This document shows positions 1-6,262 of a stretch of DNA of 8,650 bases, piece by piece; within the stretch, counting starts at the first letter, position 1, and each line of letters opens with the position of its first letter. The translations under genes and the position numbers were made by a program. The notes under the pieces were generated by a model. It made no database searches. It worked only from the letters and a program-made list of their open reading frames with translations, and was not told the DNA's origin. Source of the DNA: an uncultured Collinsella sp. (GTDB lineage: Bacteria; Actinomycetota; Coriobacteriia; Coriobacteriales; Coriobacteriaceae); assembly GCA_900552735.1 (NCBI GenBank), contig USBA01000076.1, forward strand, positions 1 to 8,650, written 5' to 3'.

Positions 1-215
1 AAGCTCAACCGCACGCCCTCGTGGCCCATCACCAGGCGCGCCCCATCGCCCACGCGAGCGAGACGCTCGGAAACAAAAGCGGCGATATCCTGCTCGAGTG
101 CCGCGTCACTCATAGTCGAGATCACAACGCCACCGCGCTCGTCGATTGCCAGCGCCGATGCTCCGGCTGCGGACAATGCCTCAATCAGAATCTGCAGCTT
201 GGCATCGCTATCCAT
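1..215 (-). CDS. N-terminal fragment of an unidentified protein, cut by the window edge
   Basis: Reading leftward from ATG 215-213 there are 71 codons without a stop before the edge, so the gene is partial at its 3' end. A GGAG-type ribosome site lies about 12 bases upstream of the ATG (GGAGACGGGACGAACC then ATG). The peptide begins MDSDAKLQILIEALSAAG and continues ALAIDERGGVVIST, then a predicted helix (DIAAFVSERLARVGDG). It has no signal peptide and no membrane segment. An alternating helix-strand-strand pattern with DERGGVVIS resembles the start of small sensory folds (Roadblock, PAS or GAF style), but I do not recognise the family and no catalytic motif is visible. The gene has its own upstream regulatory region and is not tightly linked to the exporter gene upstream. 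That it is a real gene is fairly sure; its function is unknown. Confidence 0.6.
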   Translation of the reverse strand, partial: MDSDAKLQILIEALSAAGASALAIDERGGVVISTMSDAALEQDIAAFVSERLARVGDGARLVMGHEGVRLS

Positions 216-263
216 GGTTCGTCCCGTCTCCAGCCGCGGCCCCATCTGAGACCCGGCATCTCA

Positions 264-304
264 AGTGTTTCAAAATTGAACGATAATGTTCACCAAACAC
301 TATA
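264..304 (-). promoter_or_regulatory. Candidate promoter and operator of the partial gene at 1-215
   Basis: On the minus strand a -10-like TATAGT lies at 304-299, without a convincing -35. Directly downstream are nested inverted repeats: outer arms AGTGTTT (264-270) and AAACACT (295-301), and inner arms TGAAC (277-281) and GTTCA (288-292). The centres differ by two bases, so these may be two overlapping sites. A dyad covering the start of transcription is the usual layout for a repressor site, but no regulator can be named from this sequence. Confidence 0.35.
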
Positions 305-338
305 GGGCAGAAGTCGCCGTCCTGCGAGTATATGAATT

Positions 339-426
339 GCCCCGCATCGCCATCCTGGCGGGGCGATAAGAGCTCTTCGGGACCTATCAACCTGCGGACA
401 AGCCATACCCGCAAGAGCTCCTATCG
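339..426 (-). other. Two tandem stem-loops, structured RNA or terminator downstream of the exporter gene
   Basis: Arms 364-377 and 413-426 pair over 14 bases. The only non-Watson-Crick position (369 with 421) is A/C in the plus strand but a U-G wobble in minus-strand RNA, which points to a minus-strand transcript. The 35-base interior holds a possible second hairpin, TGCGG with CCGCA. Immediately downstream on the minus strand GCCCCGC (339-345) pairs with GCGGGGC (358-364). The following bases (AATTCATATA) are AU-rich but form no U-run. The element lies 54 bases past the exporter stop and upstream of the next gene's probable promoter. It may be a 3' stabiliser or terminator of the exporter mRNA, or a small RNA. 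I recognise no known riboswitch. Confidence 0.4.
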
Positions 427-479
427 CTCCACCGCGGACATGCGCTCGCCAGCACGCAGCACGCAAATCAGCTACTTCT

Positions 480-1514
480 CTACCAGATTCCCAGCACGTG
501 CTGCATTCCCAAACTCATGCACGCAATGCCAATCCAGCAGCAAAAGCCCAATGCGATGGGCTTACCGCCCTTTTTGACCAGCTCGACGATATCGGTATTA
601 AAGCCAATAGCCGCCATGGCCATCACGATAAAGAACTTCGACAGCTCTTTGATGGGTGCCGTAATGGATGCAGGAAGCTGAAACACCGTGGTGATCACGC
701 TCGCCAGCACAAAGAACAGCACGAACATGGGAAATGCGCGTTTAAGCGAGAACGTGCTTTTGGCGTCGCCGCCGGCCTTGCGCGCCAGATGCATCTGCCA
801 GCATGCGAGAGCCAACGTAATGGGAATAATGGCCAGCGTCCTGGTGAGCTTAACCACTGTGGCGCTTTCGAGCACATTGGCGCCGGGATGCATGCTATCC
901 CAGGCGCTCGCCGCAGCCGTTACCGACGAGGTGTCGTTGATGGCGGTGCCGGCAAACAGGCCAAAGCCCTCGTTGGTCAGCCCGAGCATGCCGCCGAGCG
1001 TCGGAAACACGAGCGCCGCGATAACGTTAAACAGGAAGATGACCGAAATGGCTTGGGCAATCTCGCGATCGTCGGCATCGATGACGGGCGCGGTCGCAGC
1101 GATGGCCGAACCGCCGCAAATCGACGAGCCCACACCCACAAGCGTCGCAATCTTGCCCGGCACGTTCATAACGCGGCAGAGCACGAAGGCGATGACAAGC
1201 GAGGTCGAGATCGTCGCCACGATAATCGGCAGCGACTGGGCGCCCTTGGACAGAATCTGGGAGAGGTTCATGCCAAAGCCAAGCAGGATAACCGCGTACT
1301 GCAAGACTTTTTTAGACGTATACGTGACACCGGCGGCGAGCTGTTCGCGGCGATTCTTGGGAAAGACAAGCGCCAGAACCATGCCAAGGAGAATGGCAAA
1401 TACCGGACCGCCGACCACCTCAATCTGTTTGCCGAGCAACGTCGCGGGGATGGCGATGATCAGGCAGAACAAGACGCCCTTCCAGCGCTCGCGTACGATA
1501 TTTGCCAGTTGCAT
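480..1514 (-). CDS. yeiH: YeiH/UPF0324 family membrane protein, putative sulfate exporter
   Basis: A 344-residue polytopic inner-membrane protein. The family (Pfam Cons_hypoth698) is annotated as putative sulfate exporters; the substrate is poorly established. The sequence shows about ten hydrophobic segments, roughly at residues 13-28, 33-51, 70-88, 95-114, 153-178, 184-200, 225-241, 260-280, 292-308 and 319-340. Two family signatures are present: GVGSSICGGSAIAA (127-140) and GTAINDTSSV (189-198). Length matches the family (about 340). The start is well supported: AGAAGGA (plus-strand positions 1522-1528) lies 7 bases upstream of the ATG. It is divergent from a GntR-type regulator, an arrangement that often means the regulator controls this gene. 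Minus-strand stem-loops at 339-426 may end its transcript. Family identity is sure; export of sulfate or another small anion is family-level inference. Confidence 0.88.
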   Translation of the reverse strand: MQLANIVRERWKGVLFCLIIAIPATLLGKQIEVVGGPVFAILLGMVLALVFPKNRREQLAAGVTYTSKKVLQYAVILLGFGMNLSQILSKGAQSLPIIVATISTSLVIAFVLCRVMNVPGKIATLVGVGSSICGGSAIAATAPVIDADDREIAQAISVIFLFNVIAALVFPTLGGMLGLTNEGFGLFAGTAINDTSSVTAAASAWDSMHPGANVLESATVVKLTRTLAIIPITLALACWQMHLARKAGGDAKSTFSLKRAFPMFVLFFVLASVITTVFQLPASITAPIKELSKFFIVMAMAAIGFNTDIVELVKKGGKPIALGFCCWIGIACMSLGMQHVLGIW

Positions 1515-1521
1515 ATGGGAT

Positions 1522-1528
1522 TCCTTCT
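1522..1528 (-). promoter_or_regulatory. Ribosome binding site of the YeiH-family gene
   Basis: AGAAGGA on the minus strand, 7 bases from ATG 1514-1512. The spacing fixes the start codon. Confidence 0.7.
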
Positions 1529-1571
1529 TTCTATTTCACGTTTGCGACGGCTTATGATACGGCAATATTGA

Positions 1572-1591
1572 GCACAGCCTTGTGCAAACAA
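1572..1591. promoter_or_regulatory. Candidate GntR-family operator in the divergent intergenic region
   Basis: TTGTGCAAACAA (1580-1591) is a TTGT-N4-ACAA dyad, close to the T-N-GT-N-AC-N-A style of FadR/FCD-subfamily operators but with a 4-base centre. It overlaps a second dyad, GCACA (1572-1576) with TGTGC (1581-1585). The site lies 58 bases or more upstream of the exporter ATG, where its promoter would be, and about 117 bases upstream of the GntR gene. The intergenic region is otherwise AT-richer than its surroundings with no clear -35/-10 pair. Confidence 0.35.
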
Positions 1592-1707
1592 AGACTAGGA
1601 CGCCGCAATAGTTCTCAGGCAACAGCCGAATTACCCACCGCGGAGAGCTGATTCGCGGCATAATTAACAGCTGATATATGAGTGTGATAGAACGGTTGTG
1701 AGGCACT

Positions 1708-2409
1708 ATGGAAGAATCGATGCACGTCGGCGAGCAGGAAACGAGCCTACAGGACCAGTCCTACCACACCATTCGACGCAAAATCGTCTACCTGGACTAC
1801 AAGCCGGGCGAAAAACTAGGCGTCAAGCAGCTTTGCGACGACCTGGATATGGGGCGTACCCCTGTGCGCGAGGCACTGGTGCGTCTGGCGCAAGAGGGCC
1901 TGGTGCGCACCGTGCCCCAAAGCGGCACCTATGTCTCGCCCATCAACCTCACCTTTGCCGAGAGCGCCTGCTACATTCGCGAACACCTGGAAAAACAGGT
2001 GATTGTGGAGTGCTGCGCCCGTGCCACCTCGGCAGGTATCGAGCAGCTCGACCGAGCCATCGCGCTGCAGGAAAAGGCCATGGCCGAAGAGGATCGCATC
2101 GGATTCTTTTTAAGCGACAACCTCATGCACCGCATGATCTTTAGCATCGCGTGCCGCAGCACCGTGTGGTCGTGGCTCGAGGCGACCAATGCCGACCTGG
2201 AGCGCTTCCGCTGGCTGCGCGCCGCCACGCAGAGGCTCGACAATCAGGAGATTGTTAACGAGCACAAGCAAATCCGCCGCGCCATCGCCGGCCGCGACCC
2301 CATCGAGGCGAGCTTTTTGGTCAGCAAGCACCTGCATATGATGTTCCGCAACCAGACCGAGGTCCTGGACCAATATCCCAAGTACTTCGAGACCAGCAAG
2401 CTCCGCTAA
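1708..2409 (+). CDS. GntR family transcriptional regulator, FCD (FadR) subfamily
   Basis: A 233-residue cytoplasmic DNA-binding protein. Residues about 14-76 form the GntR winged helix-turn-helix, with the signature LCDDLDMGRTPVREALVRL (42-60) followed by the wing (GLVRTVPQSGTYV, 64-76). Residues about 85-215 form the all-helical FCD effector domain. The expected metal or carboxylate ligand residues are all visible: Asp137 and His141 (D-x3-H), His186 (EH in NEHKQIRRAI) and His208. FCD regulators typically sense organic acids or related metabolites; the ligand here is unknown. GAGG at 1700-1703 is only 4 bases from the chosen ATG; Met5 at 1720 is an alternative start. The divergent neighbour is the YeiH-type exporter, its most likely target. 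A palindromic repeat begins at its stop codon and may act as its terminator. Confidence 0.9.
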   Translation: MEESMHVGEQETSLQDQSYHTIRRKIVYLDYKPGEKLGVKQLCDDLDMGRTPVREALVRLAQEGLVRTVPQSGTYVSPINLTFAESACYIREHLEKQVIVECCARATSAGIEQLDRAIALQEKAMAEEDRIGFFLSDNLMHRMIFSIACRSTVWSWLEATNADLERFRWLRAATQRLDNQEIVNEHKQIRRAIAGRDPIEASFLVSKHLHMMFRNQTEVLDQYPKYFETSKLR

Positions 2410-2444
2410 CCTGCCAAAAAGGGACAGGTTTATTTCGGCAGGTT
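2408..2444 (+). repeat. Palindromic intergenic repeat, type B, copy 1
   Basis: AACCTGCC (2408-2415) pairs with GGCAGGTT (2437-2444) around a 21-base loop containing GGGACAGG and TTTATTT. The left arm overlaps the TAA stop of the GntR gene, and TTTT (2443-2446) follows, so the hairpin could also end that transcript. A close inverted copy lies at 6263-6303, sharing the block CAGGTTTATTT, one variable base, then GGCAGGTTTT. Two copies in unrelated intergenic sites make it a dispersed repeat rather than a chance terminator. Confidence 0.7.
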
Positions 2445-2462
2445 TTACCTGGTCAAATGAAA

Positions 2463-2498
2463 CAAGGCCCGACTCCGCCACAACGGAGCCGGGCCTTG
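2463..2498 (-). terminator. Rho-independent terminator of glmS
   Basis: CAAGGCCCG (2463-2471) pairs with CGGGCCTTG (2490-2498); after one mismatch CTCCG (2473-2477) pairs with CGGAG (2484-2488), leaving the 6-base loop CCACAA. Read on the minus strand, the stem is followed by TTTCATTT. It begins 24 bases beyond the glmS stop. The plus-strand side lacks a T-run, so termination is mainly for glmS. Confidence 0.85.
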
Positions 2499-2522
2499 GT
2501 CGCCAGAACGGCGGAACAACAA

Positions 2523-4370
2523 TTACTCCACGGTCACGCTCTTGGCCAGGTTGCGAGGCTGGTCGACGTCGCAACCGCGCAGGATGGCCACCTCGCGGGC
2601 GAGCAGCTGCAGCGGAACGCTCGCCGTGATGGGGCTGAACACGTCGCGGACGGCCGGCACGCGAATGATGCAGTCGGCAATCTTGTTGATTTCCTCGTCG
2701 CCCTCGGTAGCAACGACGATGACCTTGGCGCCGCGAGCCTTGCACTCCATGAGGTTCGACACCGTCTTATCGTACGTTGCGCTCTTGGTTGCCACCGCGA
2801 TGACAGGGAAACCCGGATCGATCAGCGCGATGGGGCCGTGCTTCATCTCACCGGCGGCATATGCCTCGGCATGCAGGTAGCTGACCTCCTTGAGCTTAAG
2901 CGCGCCCTCATAAGAAATGGCTGCGCCCATGCCGCGACCCACGAACAGCGCGGACTGCGCGTCCTTGCACACAAGCGCGGCCTCGTGCACGGCCTCGGTC
3001 TGCGTATCCAGGATCCAATGGATCTGCTCGGCCGTATCGGAAAGCTCGCGGAACAGCATGCGCGTCTGCTTGGTGGTCAAGCGGTACTTGACCTGCGCTA
3101 GCAGCAAGGCCAAAAGCGTGAGGCTCACGACCTGACCGATGAAGCTCTTAGTCGAGGCGACTGCAATCTCCTTGTTGGCCTTGGTGTAGATGACGCCGTC
3201 GCTTTCGCGCGCCACCGGGCTGCCCACCACGTTGGTGATGCCAAAGACCTTGGCGCCCTTGATGCGCGCATCGCGAATGGCGGCAAGGGTGTCGGCCGTC
3301 TCGCCCGATTGGGACACGGCCACGACGAGCGTCGTCGGCGTGATGATGGGGTTGCGGTAGCGGAACTCGCTAGCCGCCTCAACCTCGGTAGGAATACGAG
3401 CCCAGCCCTCAATAAGGTTCTTGGCGATGAGTCCGGCGTGGTAGCTGGTGCCGCAGGCAATCACATATACGCGGTCGATATCGTTGAGTTCCTCGAGCGA
3501 AAGGCCCAGCTCGTCGATATCGAGCTCACCGGCAGGGGTCATGCGGCCCACCAGCGTGTCGCGCACCACGCGCGGCTGCTCGTGAATCTCCTTGAGCATA
3601 AAGTCGGGATAACCGCCCTTTTCGGCCATGTCCAGGTCCCAGTCGATATGGGTGATTTTGGGCTCGATAACGTTGCCAGCCTCGTCGGTATACTCGACGC
3701 CCGCGGGCGTGAGCTTGGCAAACTGACCGTCTTCGAGCACCACAACATCGCGGGTGGCATCGATAAGCGCGATCACATCGGAGGCAACGTAGGAGCCGGT
3801 CTCGCCCACGCCGACCACAATCGGGGAGTCCTTGCGGGCAACAGCGATCACGCCAGGTTCGTCGGCGCACACGGCGGCCAGGCCATAGGCGCCCACCACG
3901 TGGGTGCAGGCCTCGCGCACGGAAGCCATCAGGTCGCGCGTCTCGGCATAGGCCTCTTCGATCAAGTGCGCGAAAACTTCGGTATCGGTCTCGCTCTTAA
4001 AGTGATGGCCGCGGCCCTCCAGCTCTTCGCGCAGCTCGGCGAAGTTCTCGATGATGCCGTTGTGGACGATGGCGATGCGACCATCGCAGCTGGTGTGGGG
4101 ATGGGCGTTGACAACGGAAGGCTTGCCGTGAGTGGCCCAGCGGGTATGGCCGATACCGCAGGTAGCGTCGCTGTCGATATTGGAAAGCTCGCTCTCCAGG
4201 CCCGCAACCTTACCCACGCGGCGGATGACGTCGAGGTGAGCCGCGGCGCCCTCGCCCACCTCGAGCGCGACGCCCGAGGAGTCATAACCGCGATATTCCA
4301 TACGCTTAAGGCCCGTGACCAGAATGTTCTTTGCAATATCAGAGCCGGTGTAGCCGACAATTCCGCACAT
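2523..4370 (-). CDS. glmS: Glutamine--fructose-6-phosphate aminotransferase (isomerizing)
   Basis: Makes glucosamine-6-phosphate from fructose-6-phosphate and glutamine, the first step toward UDP-N-acetylglucosamine for peptidoglycan; cytosolic. The 615 residues match the usual length (E. coli about 609). The N-terminal class-II glutaminase domain has the nucleophile Cys2 in MCGIVGY, the loop HTRWATHG (75-82) and HNGIIEN (103-109). Two SIS sugar-isomerase domains follow: ACGTSYHAG (305-313) with SQSGETADT (353-361), and GRGMGAAISYEGALKLKE (478-495). By comparison with the E. coli enzyme, the isomerase residues are Glu495, His511 and Lys610; the C-terminus is the invariant PRNLAKSVTVE. GAAGGGAT lies about 7 bases before the ATG. 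It appears to be transcribed alone, with its own terminator and a dyad-rich promoter region. No residue is missing; assignment is certain. Confidence 0.98.
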   Translation of the reverse strand: MCGIVGYTGSDIAKNILVTGLKRMEYRGYDSSGVALEVGEGAAAHLDVIRRVGKVAGLESELSNIDSDATCGIGHTRWATHGKPSVVNAHPHTSCDGRIAIVHNGIIENFAELREELEGRGHHFKSETDTEVFAHLIEEAYAETRDLMASVREACTHVVGAYGLAAVCADEPGVIAVARKDSPIVVGVGETGSYVASDVIALIDATRDVVVLEDGQFAKLTPAGVEYTDEAGNVIEPKITHIDWDLDMAEKGGYPDFMLKEIHEQPRVVRDTLVGRMTPAGELDIDELGLSLEELNDIDRVYVIACGTSYHAGLIAKNLIEGWARIPTEVEAASEFRYRNPIITPTTLVVAVSQSGETADTLAAIRDARIKGAKVFGITNVVGSPVARESDGVIYTKANKEIAVASTKSFIGQVVSLTLLALLLAQVKYRLTTKQTRMLFRELSDTAEQIHWILDTQTEAVHEAALVCKDAQSALFVGRGMGAAISYEGALKLKEVSYLHAEAYAAGEMKHGPIALIDPGFPVIAVATKSATYDKTVSNLMECKARGAKVIVVATEGDEEINKIADCIIRVPAVRDVFSPITASVPLQLLAREVAILRGCDVDQPRNLAKSVTVE

Positions 4371-4399
4371 AGGATAAATCCCTTCGCTCGCGTGACTGC

Positions 4400-4424
4400 A
4401 AAACGCCCACGCACGACGGGCGCT
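4400..4424 (-). promoter_or_regulatory. Possible attenuator hairpin in the glmS leader
   Basis: In the minus-strand leader, AGCGCCC (4424-4418) pairs with GGGCGTT (4408-4402), with one G-U wobble and a 9-base loop. A four-T run (4403-4400) overlaps the stem end. It lies about 30 bases before the glmS ATG and downstream of the probable promoter. The U-run is short, so attenuation is only a possibility. Confidence 0.25.
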
Positions 4425-4426
4425 GA

Positions 4427-4504
4427 GACGTATAACGTCCGAGTATTGTACTCACACAAACGCAAGCTGATATACCAGAAGTGGTACCTCAACTTGGATA
4501 CCAC
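4427..4504 (-). promoter_or_regulatory. glmS promoter region with a cluster of dyads
   Basis: A promoter candidate on the minus strand is ATATCA (4473-4468), a 17-base spacer, then TACAAT (4450-4445). Around it are several perfect short dyads: GACGT-ATA-ACGTC (4427-4439) at the likely start point; GAGTA-TTG-TACTC (4441-4453) enclosing the -10; TACCA-GAAG-TGGTA (4473-4486) touching the -35; and GTGGTA (4481-4486) with TACCAC (4499-4504). The last two share an arm, so TGGTA half-sites occur three times upstream of the promoter. This looks like regulator binding sites; the regulator is unknown. Confidence 0.45.
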
Positions 4505-4521
4505 CCGATACACATACCCCG

Positions 4522-4548
4522 CCGCCACGAAGGGGACCTTTGTGGCGG
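4522..4548. repeat. Palindromic intergenic repeat, type A, copy 1 (short form)
   Basis: CCGCCAC (4522-4528) pairs with GTGGCGG (4542-4548); after one G/T mismatch AAGG pairs with CCTT around the loop GGA. It starts 11 bases beyond the stop of the ABC permease gene, so it may also serve as the 3' end of that operon, although no U-run follows. Its core resembles the longer hairpin at 6204-6238 (CACAAAGG...CCTTTGTG with GGGGAC in or near the loop). Confidence 0.5.
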
Positions 4549-4559
4549 TTTGCGCACCC

Positions 4560-5207
4560 CTAGAGTCGCAGGCGGCGTTCGAGCCGATTGCCCAGAGCCG
4601 TGAGCGCCATGACAATGACGTAGTAGACCACGGCCACCACTAAAAACGGTTCAAAGGCTCGGTAGGTGAGCGCCTGCACGCTCTGGGCGGCGCGCATCAT
4701 ATCCATCAGGCCGATGGTTGCCACCAGCGAGGAGCTCTTGAGGACCGTGATCACTTCGTTGACCAGGGCGGGGGCAATCGAGCGCATCGCCTGCGGAACG
4801 ACGATCTTGCGCATCATGGGAACATATCGAAGCCCGATGGCCCGAGCGGCATCGTACTGCCCCCGGTCAACGCCCTCGATACCGCCGCGCACTGTCTCGG
4901 ACACCGTCGCCGAGCCGTTGAGCCCCAGCGTAATGGCGCCGGCGGCAAACATTGAGATTTTAAAGCCCGTGAGCTGCGGCGTCGCAAAGTACGCCAAAAA
5001 GAGCAACACGATGAGCGGCACACCGCGAAAAATAGAGGTGTAGAAGTTGAGCACCGCGCGCAACGGGCGACAGGGCAAAACCTTGAGCACGGCGATGAGA
5101 AAGCCCAGGGCAAGTGCTATGACCAGCGCGGCGGCCGTCACCTGACAAGTCACGACCAGGCCGCTCATAAACATCGGTATATATGGTTCTAGCAGTTCAA
5201 ACTTCAT
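4560..5207 (-). CDS. Polar amino-acid ABC transporter permease (HisM/GlnP type)
   Basis: A 215-residue inner-membrane permease of an amino-acid import system. Features of the HEQRO/His-Glu-Gln-Arg family are visible: the FRGVPLIVLL signature (60-69) and the ATPase-coupling EAA loop, GQYDAARAIGLRYVPMMRK (117-134) then VVPQA (136-140). Hydrophobic segments lie at about 13-40, 52-75, 84-103, 145-168 and 187-205. An upstream in-frame ATG at 5213 exists, but AAGGG (5219-5215) is one base from it and 7 bases from ATG 5207, so the latter is chosen. The binding-protein gene ends 33 bases upstream on the same strand, forming a two-gene operon. No ATP-binding subunit gene is adjacent. Substrate is not determinable beyond polar or charged amino acids. 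Confidence 0.9.
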   Translation of the reverse strand: MKFELLEPYIPMFMSGLVVTCQVTAAALVIALALGFLIAVLKVLPCRPLRAVLNFYTSIFRGVPLIVLLFLAYFATPQLTGFKISMFAAGAITLGLNGSATVSETVRGGIEGVDRGQYDAARAIGLRYVPMMRKIVVPQAMRSIAPALVNEVITVLKSSSLVATIGLMDMMRAAQSVQALTYRAFEPFLVVAVVYYVIVMALTALGNRLERRLRL

Positions 5208-5214
5208 CAGCATG

Positions 5215-5219
5215 CCCTT
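5215..5219 (-). promoter_or_regulatory. Ribosome binding site that decides the permease start
   Basis: AAGGG on the minus strand is 7 bases from ATG 5207 but only one base from ATG 5213, so translation should begin at 5207. Confidence 0.6.
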
Positions 5220-5240
5220 GGCGCGCGCCGTATCGACTCG

Positions 5241-6122
5241 CTATTTTCCGGCAACCGTCGACGTGCCGGAAGCGGAATAGTCACCGTTCCACATAAAGTC
5301 GGCGCCCACATACTGCTTGATGCAGTCATCGATGGTGCCGTCCTCAAGCATCTCGCCGATGCACTCGTCAAGCGCCGCGACAAAGCCGGCGCCCTTCTTG
5401 GCCATCAGGCGGTACACGCCCACGTGGTCGCTCGTCTCGGAGCGATCGAGCAGGCCCAGCACCAGGCCCTCGTTCGCATCGCGCATGGACTGGCCCTCGG
5501 CGCCATCGCACAGATAGGCGTCGATGCGCCCGGCAAGCACCTCTTGCAGGCACTGATCTCCGCCGTCGTACGTGTGAATATCGGCATCGGGCATGACCTT
5601 GGCGATGAACTTGTTCTGCACGGTGCCGGTGGTGCAGGCGATAGACTTGCCAGCGAGGTCCTCAACGCGCTTGACGGGATCGCCGCCGAGCGTGAGAACG
5701 CCCACGAGCGGCTGATAGTAGCCGCGTGTGAAGTCGTAGGTCTGCTCGCGCTCTTCGTTGGAGCTCATCGCCATGGTAAAGGCCTCGTCATCGCTCTGCA
5801 CCGATGCAAGCGTGGCGGCAAAGTCCTGCGGCTCAAAGTCGTAAGAAAAGCCCAAGCGCGAGGCCATCTCGTCGGCAATGGCGATATCCAGGCCGACAAC
5901 CTTCTGTTTGCCGTCCGACTGCGTCTCCAGATAGCGATAGGGCGCAAAGGCATCGTCGCCCACAAAGGTGAGCTTGGCGCCCTTGATATCGTCGACCGCA
6001 ACCGCGGCAGAACCGGCGGCAGAGCCCTTGTCAGCGCCACTGCCAGCGCAACCGCTCACCGCAACCATTGCGGTACCGGCCAGCAAACCCAGAAAATCAC
6101 GACGAGAAACAGAGCGAGCCAT
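5241..6122 (-). CDS. Amino-acid ABC transporter substrate-binding lipoprotein, Tat-exported
   Basis: A 293-residue extracytoplasmic receptor of SBP family 3 that captures amino acids for the downstream permease. The N-terminus has a twin-arginine signal (SRRDFLG, residues 6-12), a hydrophobic core and the lipobox VSGC, so Cys25 should be lipidated after cleavage. A Gly/Ala/Ser linker (26-41) leads into the binding fold: APYRYLE (60-66), GLDIAIADEMASRLG (77-91) and the second-lobe stretch DLAGKSIACTTGT (155-167). AAAGG (6134-6130) lies 7 bases before ATG 6122. The frame stays open to an ATG at 6308, but that extension runs through palindromic repeats and has no signal peptide, so it is rejected. 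A -10-like TACAAT (6164-6159) precedes it. The family is clear; the ligand is unknown. Confidence 0.92.
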   Translation of the reverse strand: MARSVSRRDFLGLLAGTAMVAVSGCAGSGADKGSAAGSAAVAVDDIKGAKLTFVGDDAFAPYRYLETQSDGKQKVVGLDIAIADEMASRLGFSYDFEPQDFAATLASVQSDDEAFTMAMSSNEEREQTYDFTRGYYQPLVGVLTLGGDPVKRVEDLAGKSIACTTGTVQNKFIAKVMPDADIHTYDGGDQCLQEVLAGRIDAYLCDGAEGQSMRDANEGLVLGLLDRSETSDHVGVYRLMAKKGAGFVAALDECIGEMLEDGTIDDCIKQYVGADFMWNGDYSASGTSTVAGK

Positions 6123-6146
6123 ACCAAAGCCTTTCAATCTACGATC

Positions 6147-6180
6147 AAAACGGCTTCCATTGTAGACACTCCACCGTTTA
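6147..6180 (-). promoter_or_regulatory. Candidate promoter and operator of the amino-acid transport operon
   Basis: TACAAT on the minus strand at 6164-6159 is a good -10, with start of transcription near 6152 and about 30 bases of leader. No good -35 is seen. Arms AAACGG (6148-6153) and CCGTTT (6174-6179) flank the -10 symmetrically and could bind a repressor. Confidence 0.4.
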
Positions 6181-6203
6181 ACGCGCAGCCCAGCCGCGCC
6201 AAA

Positions 6204-6238
6204 ACCACCACAAAGGGGGACAGGCACCTTTGTGTGGT
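6204..6238. repeat. Palindromic intergenic repeat, type A, copy 2 (long form)
   Basis: ACCAC (6204-6208) pairs with GTGGT (6234-6238) and ACAAAGG (6210-6216) with CCTTTGT (6227-6233). C6209 is a bulge, and the 10-base loop GGGACAGGCA contains GGGACAGG. It lies between the binding-protein promoter and the lacI promoter, and is followed by a weaker hairpin (TCTGG 6238-6242 with CCAGA 6257-6261). Confidence 0.65.
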
Positions 6239-6262
6239 CTGGACTCCGGTGTTTGCCCAGAT

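Noticed and set aside
447..465. Short direct repeat GCACGCA in the exporter 3' region
   Set aside because: Only two short copies (around 453-465); no array structure or spacer, so neither CRISPR nor an iteron.
498..1571. Long plus-strand open frame opposite the exporter gene
   Set aside because: Its product is Arg/His/Gly-rich with no recognisable domain, as expected from the antisense of a GC-rich gene; the minus-strand product has clear family motifs.
4371..4470. glmS ribozyme in the glmS leader
   Set aside because: AGCGCC is present, but the conserved ribozyme core (including the GUUGACGAGG-like segment) and the needed length of about 150 bases are absent.
4473..4504. T-box-like GGTGGTA motif on the minus strand upstream of glmS
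   Set aside because: The match GGGTGGTATCC to the T-box is partial, it lies upstream of the probable promoter, and glmS is not an amino-acid-charging gene; DNA operator dyads explain it better.
3309..4643. Long plus-strand open frame opposite glmS
   Set aside because: Antisense shadow of a certain glmS; low-complexity composition and it runs across the promoter region and into the permease gene.
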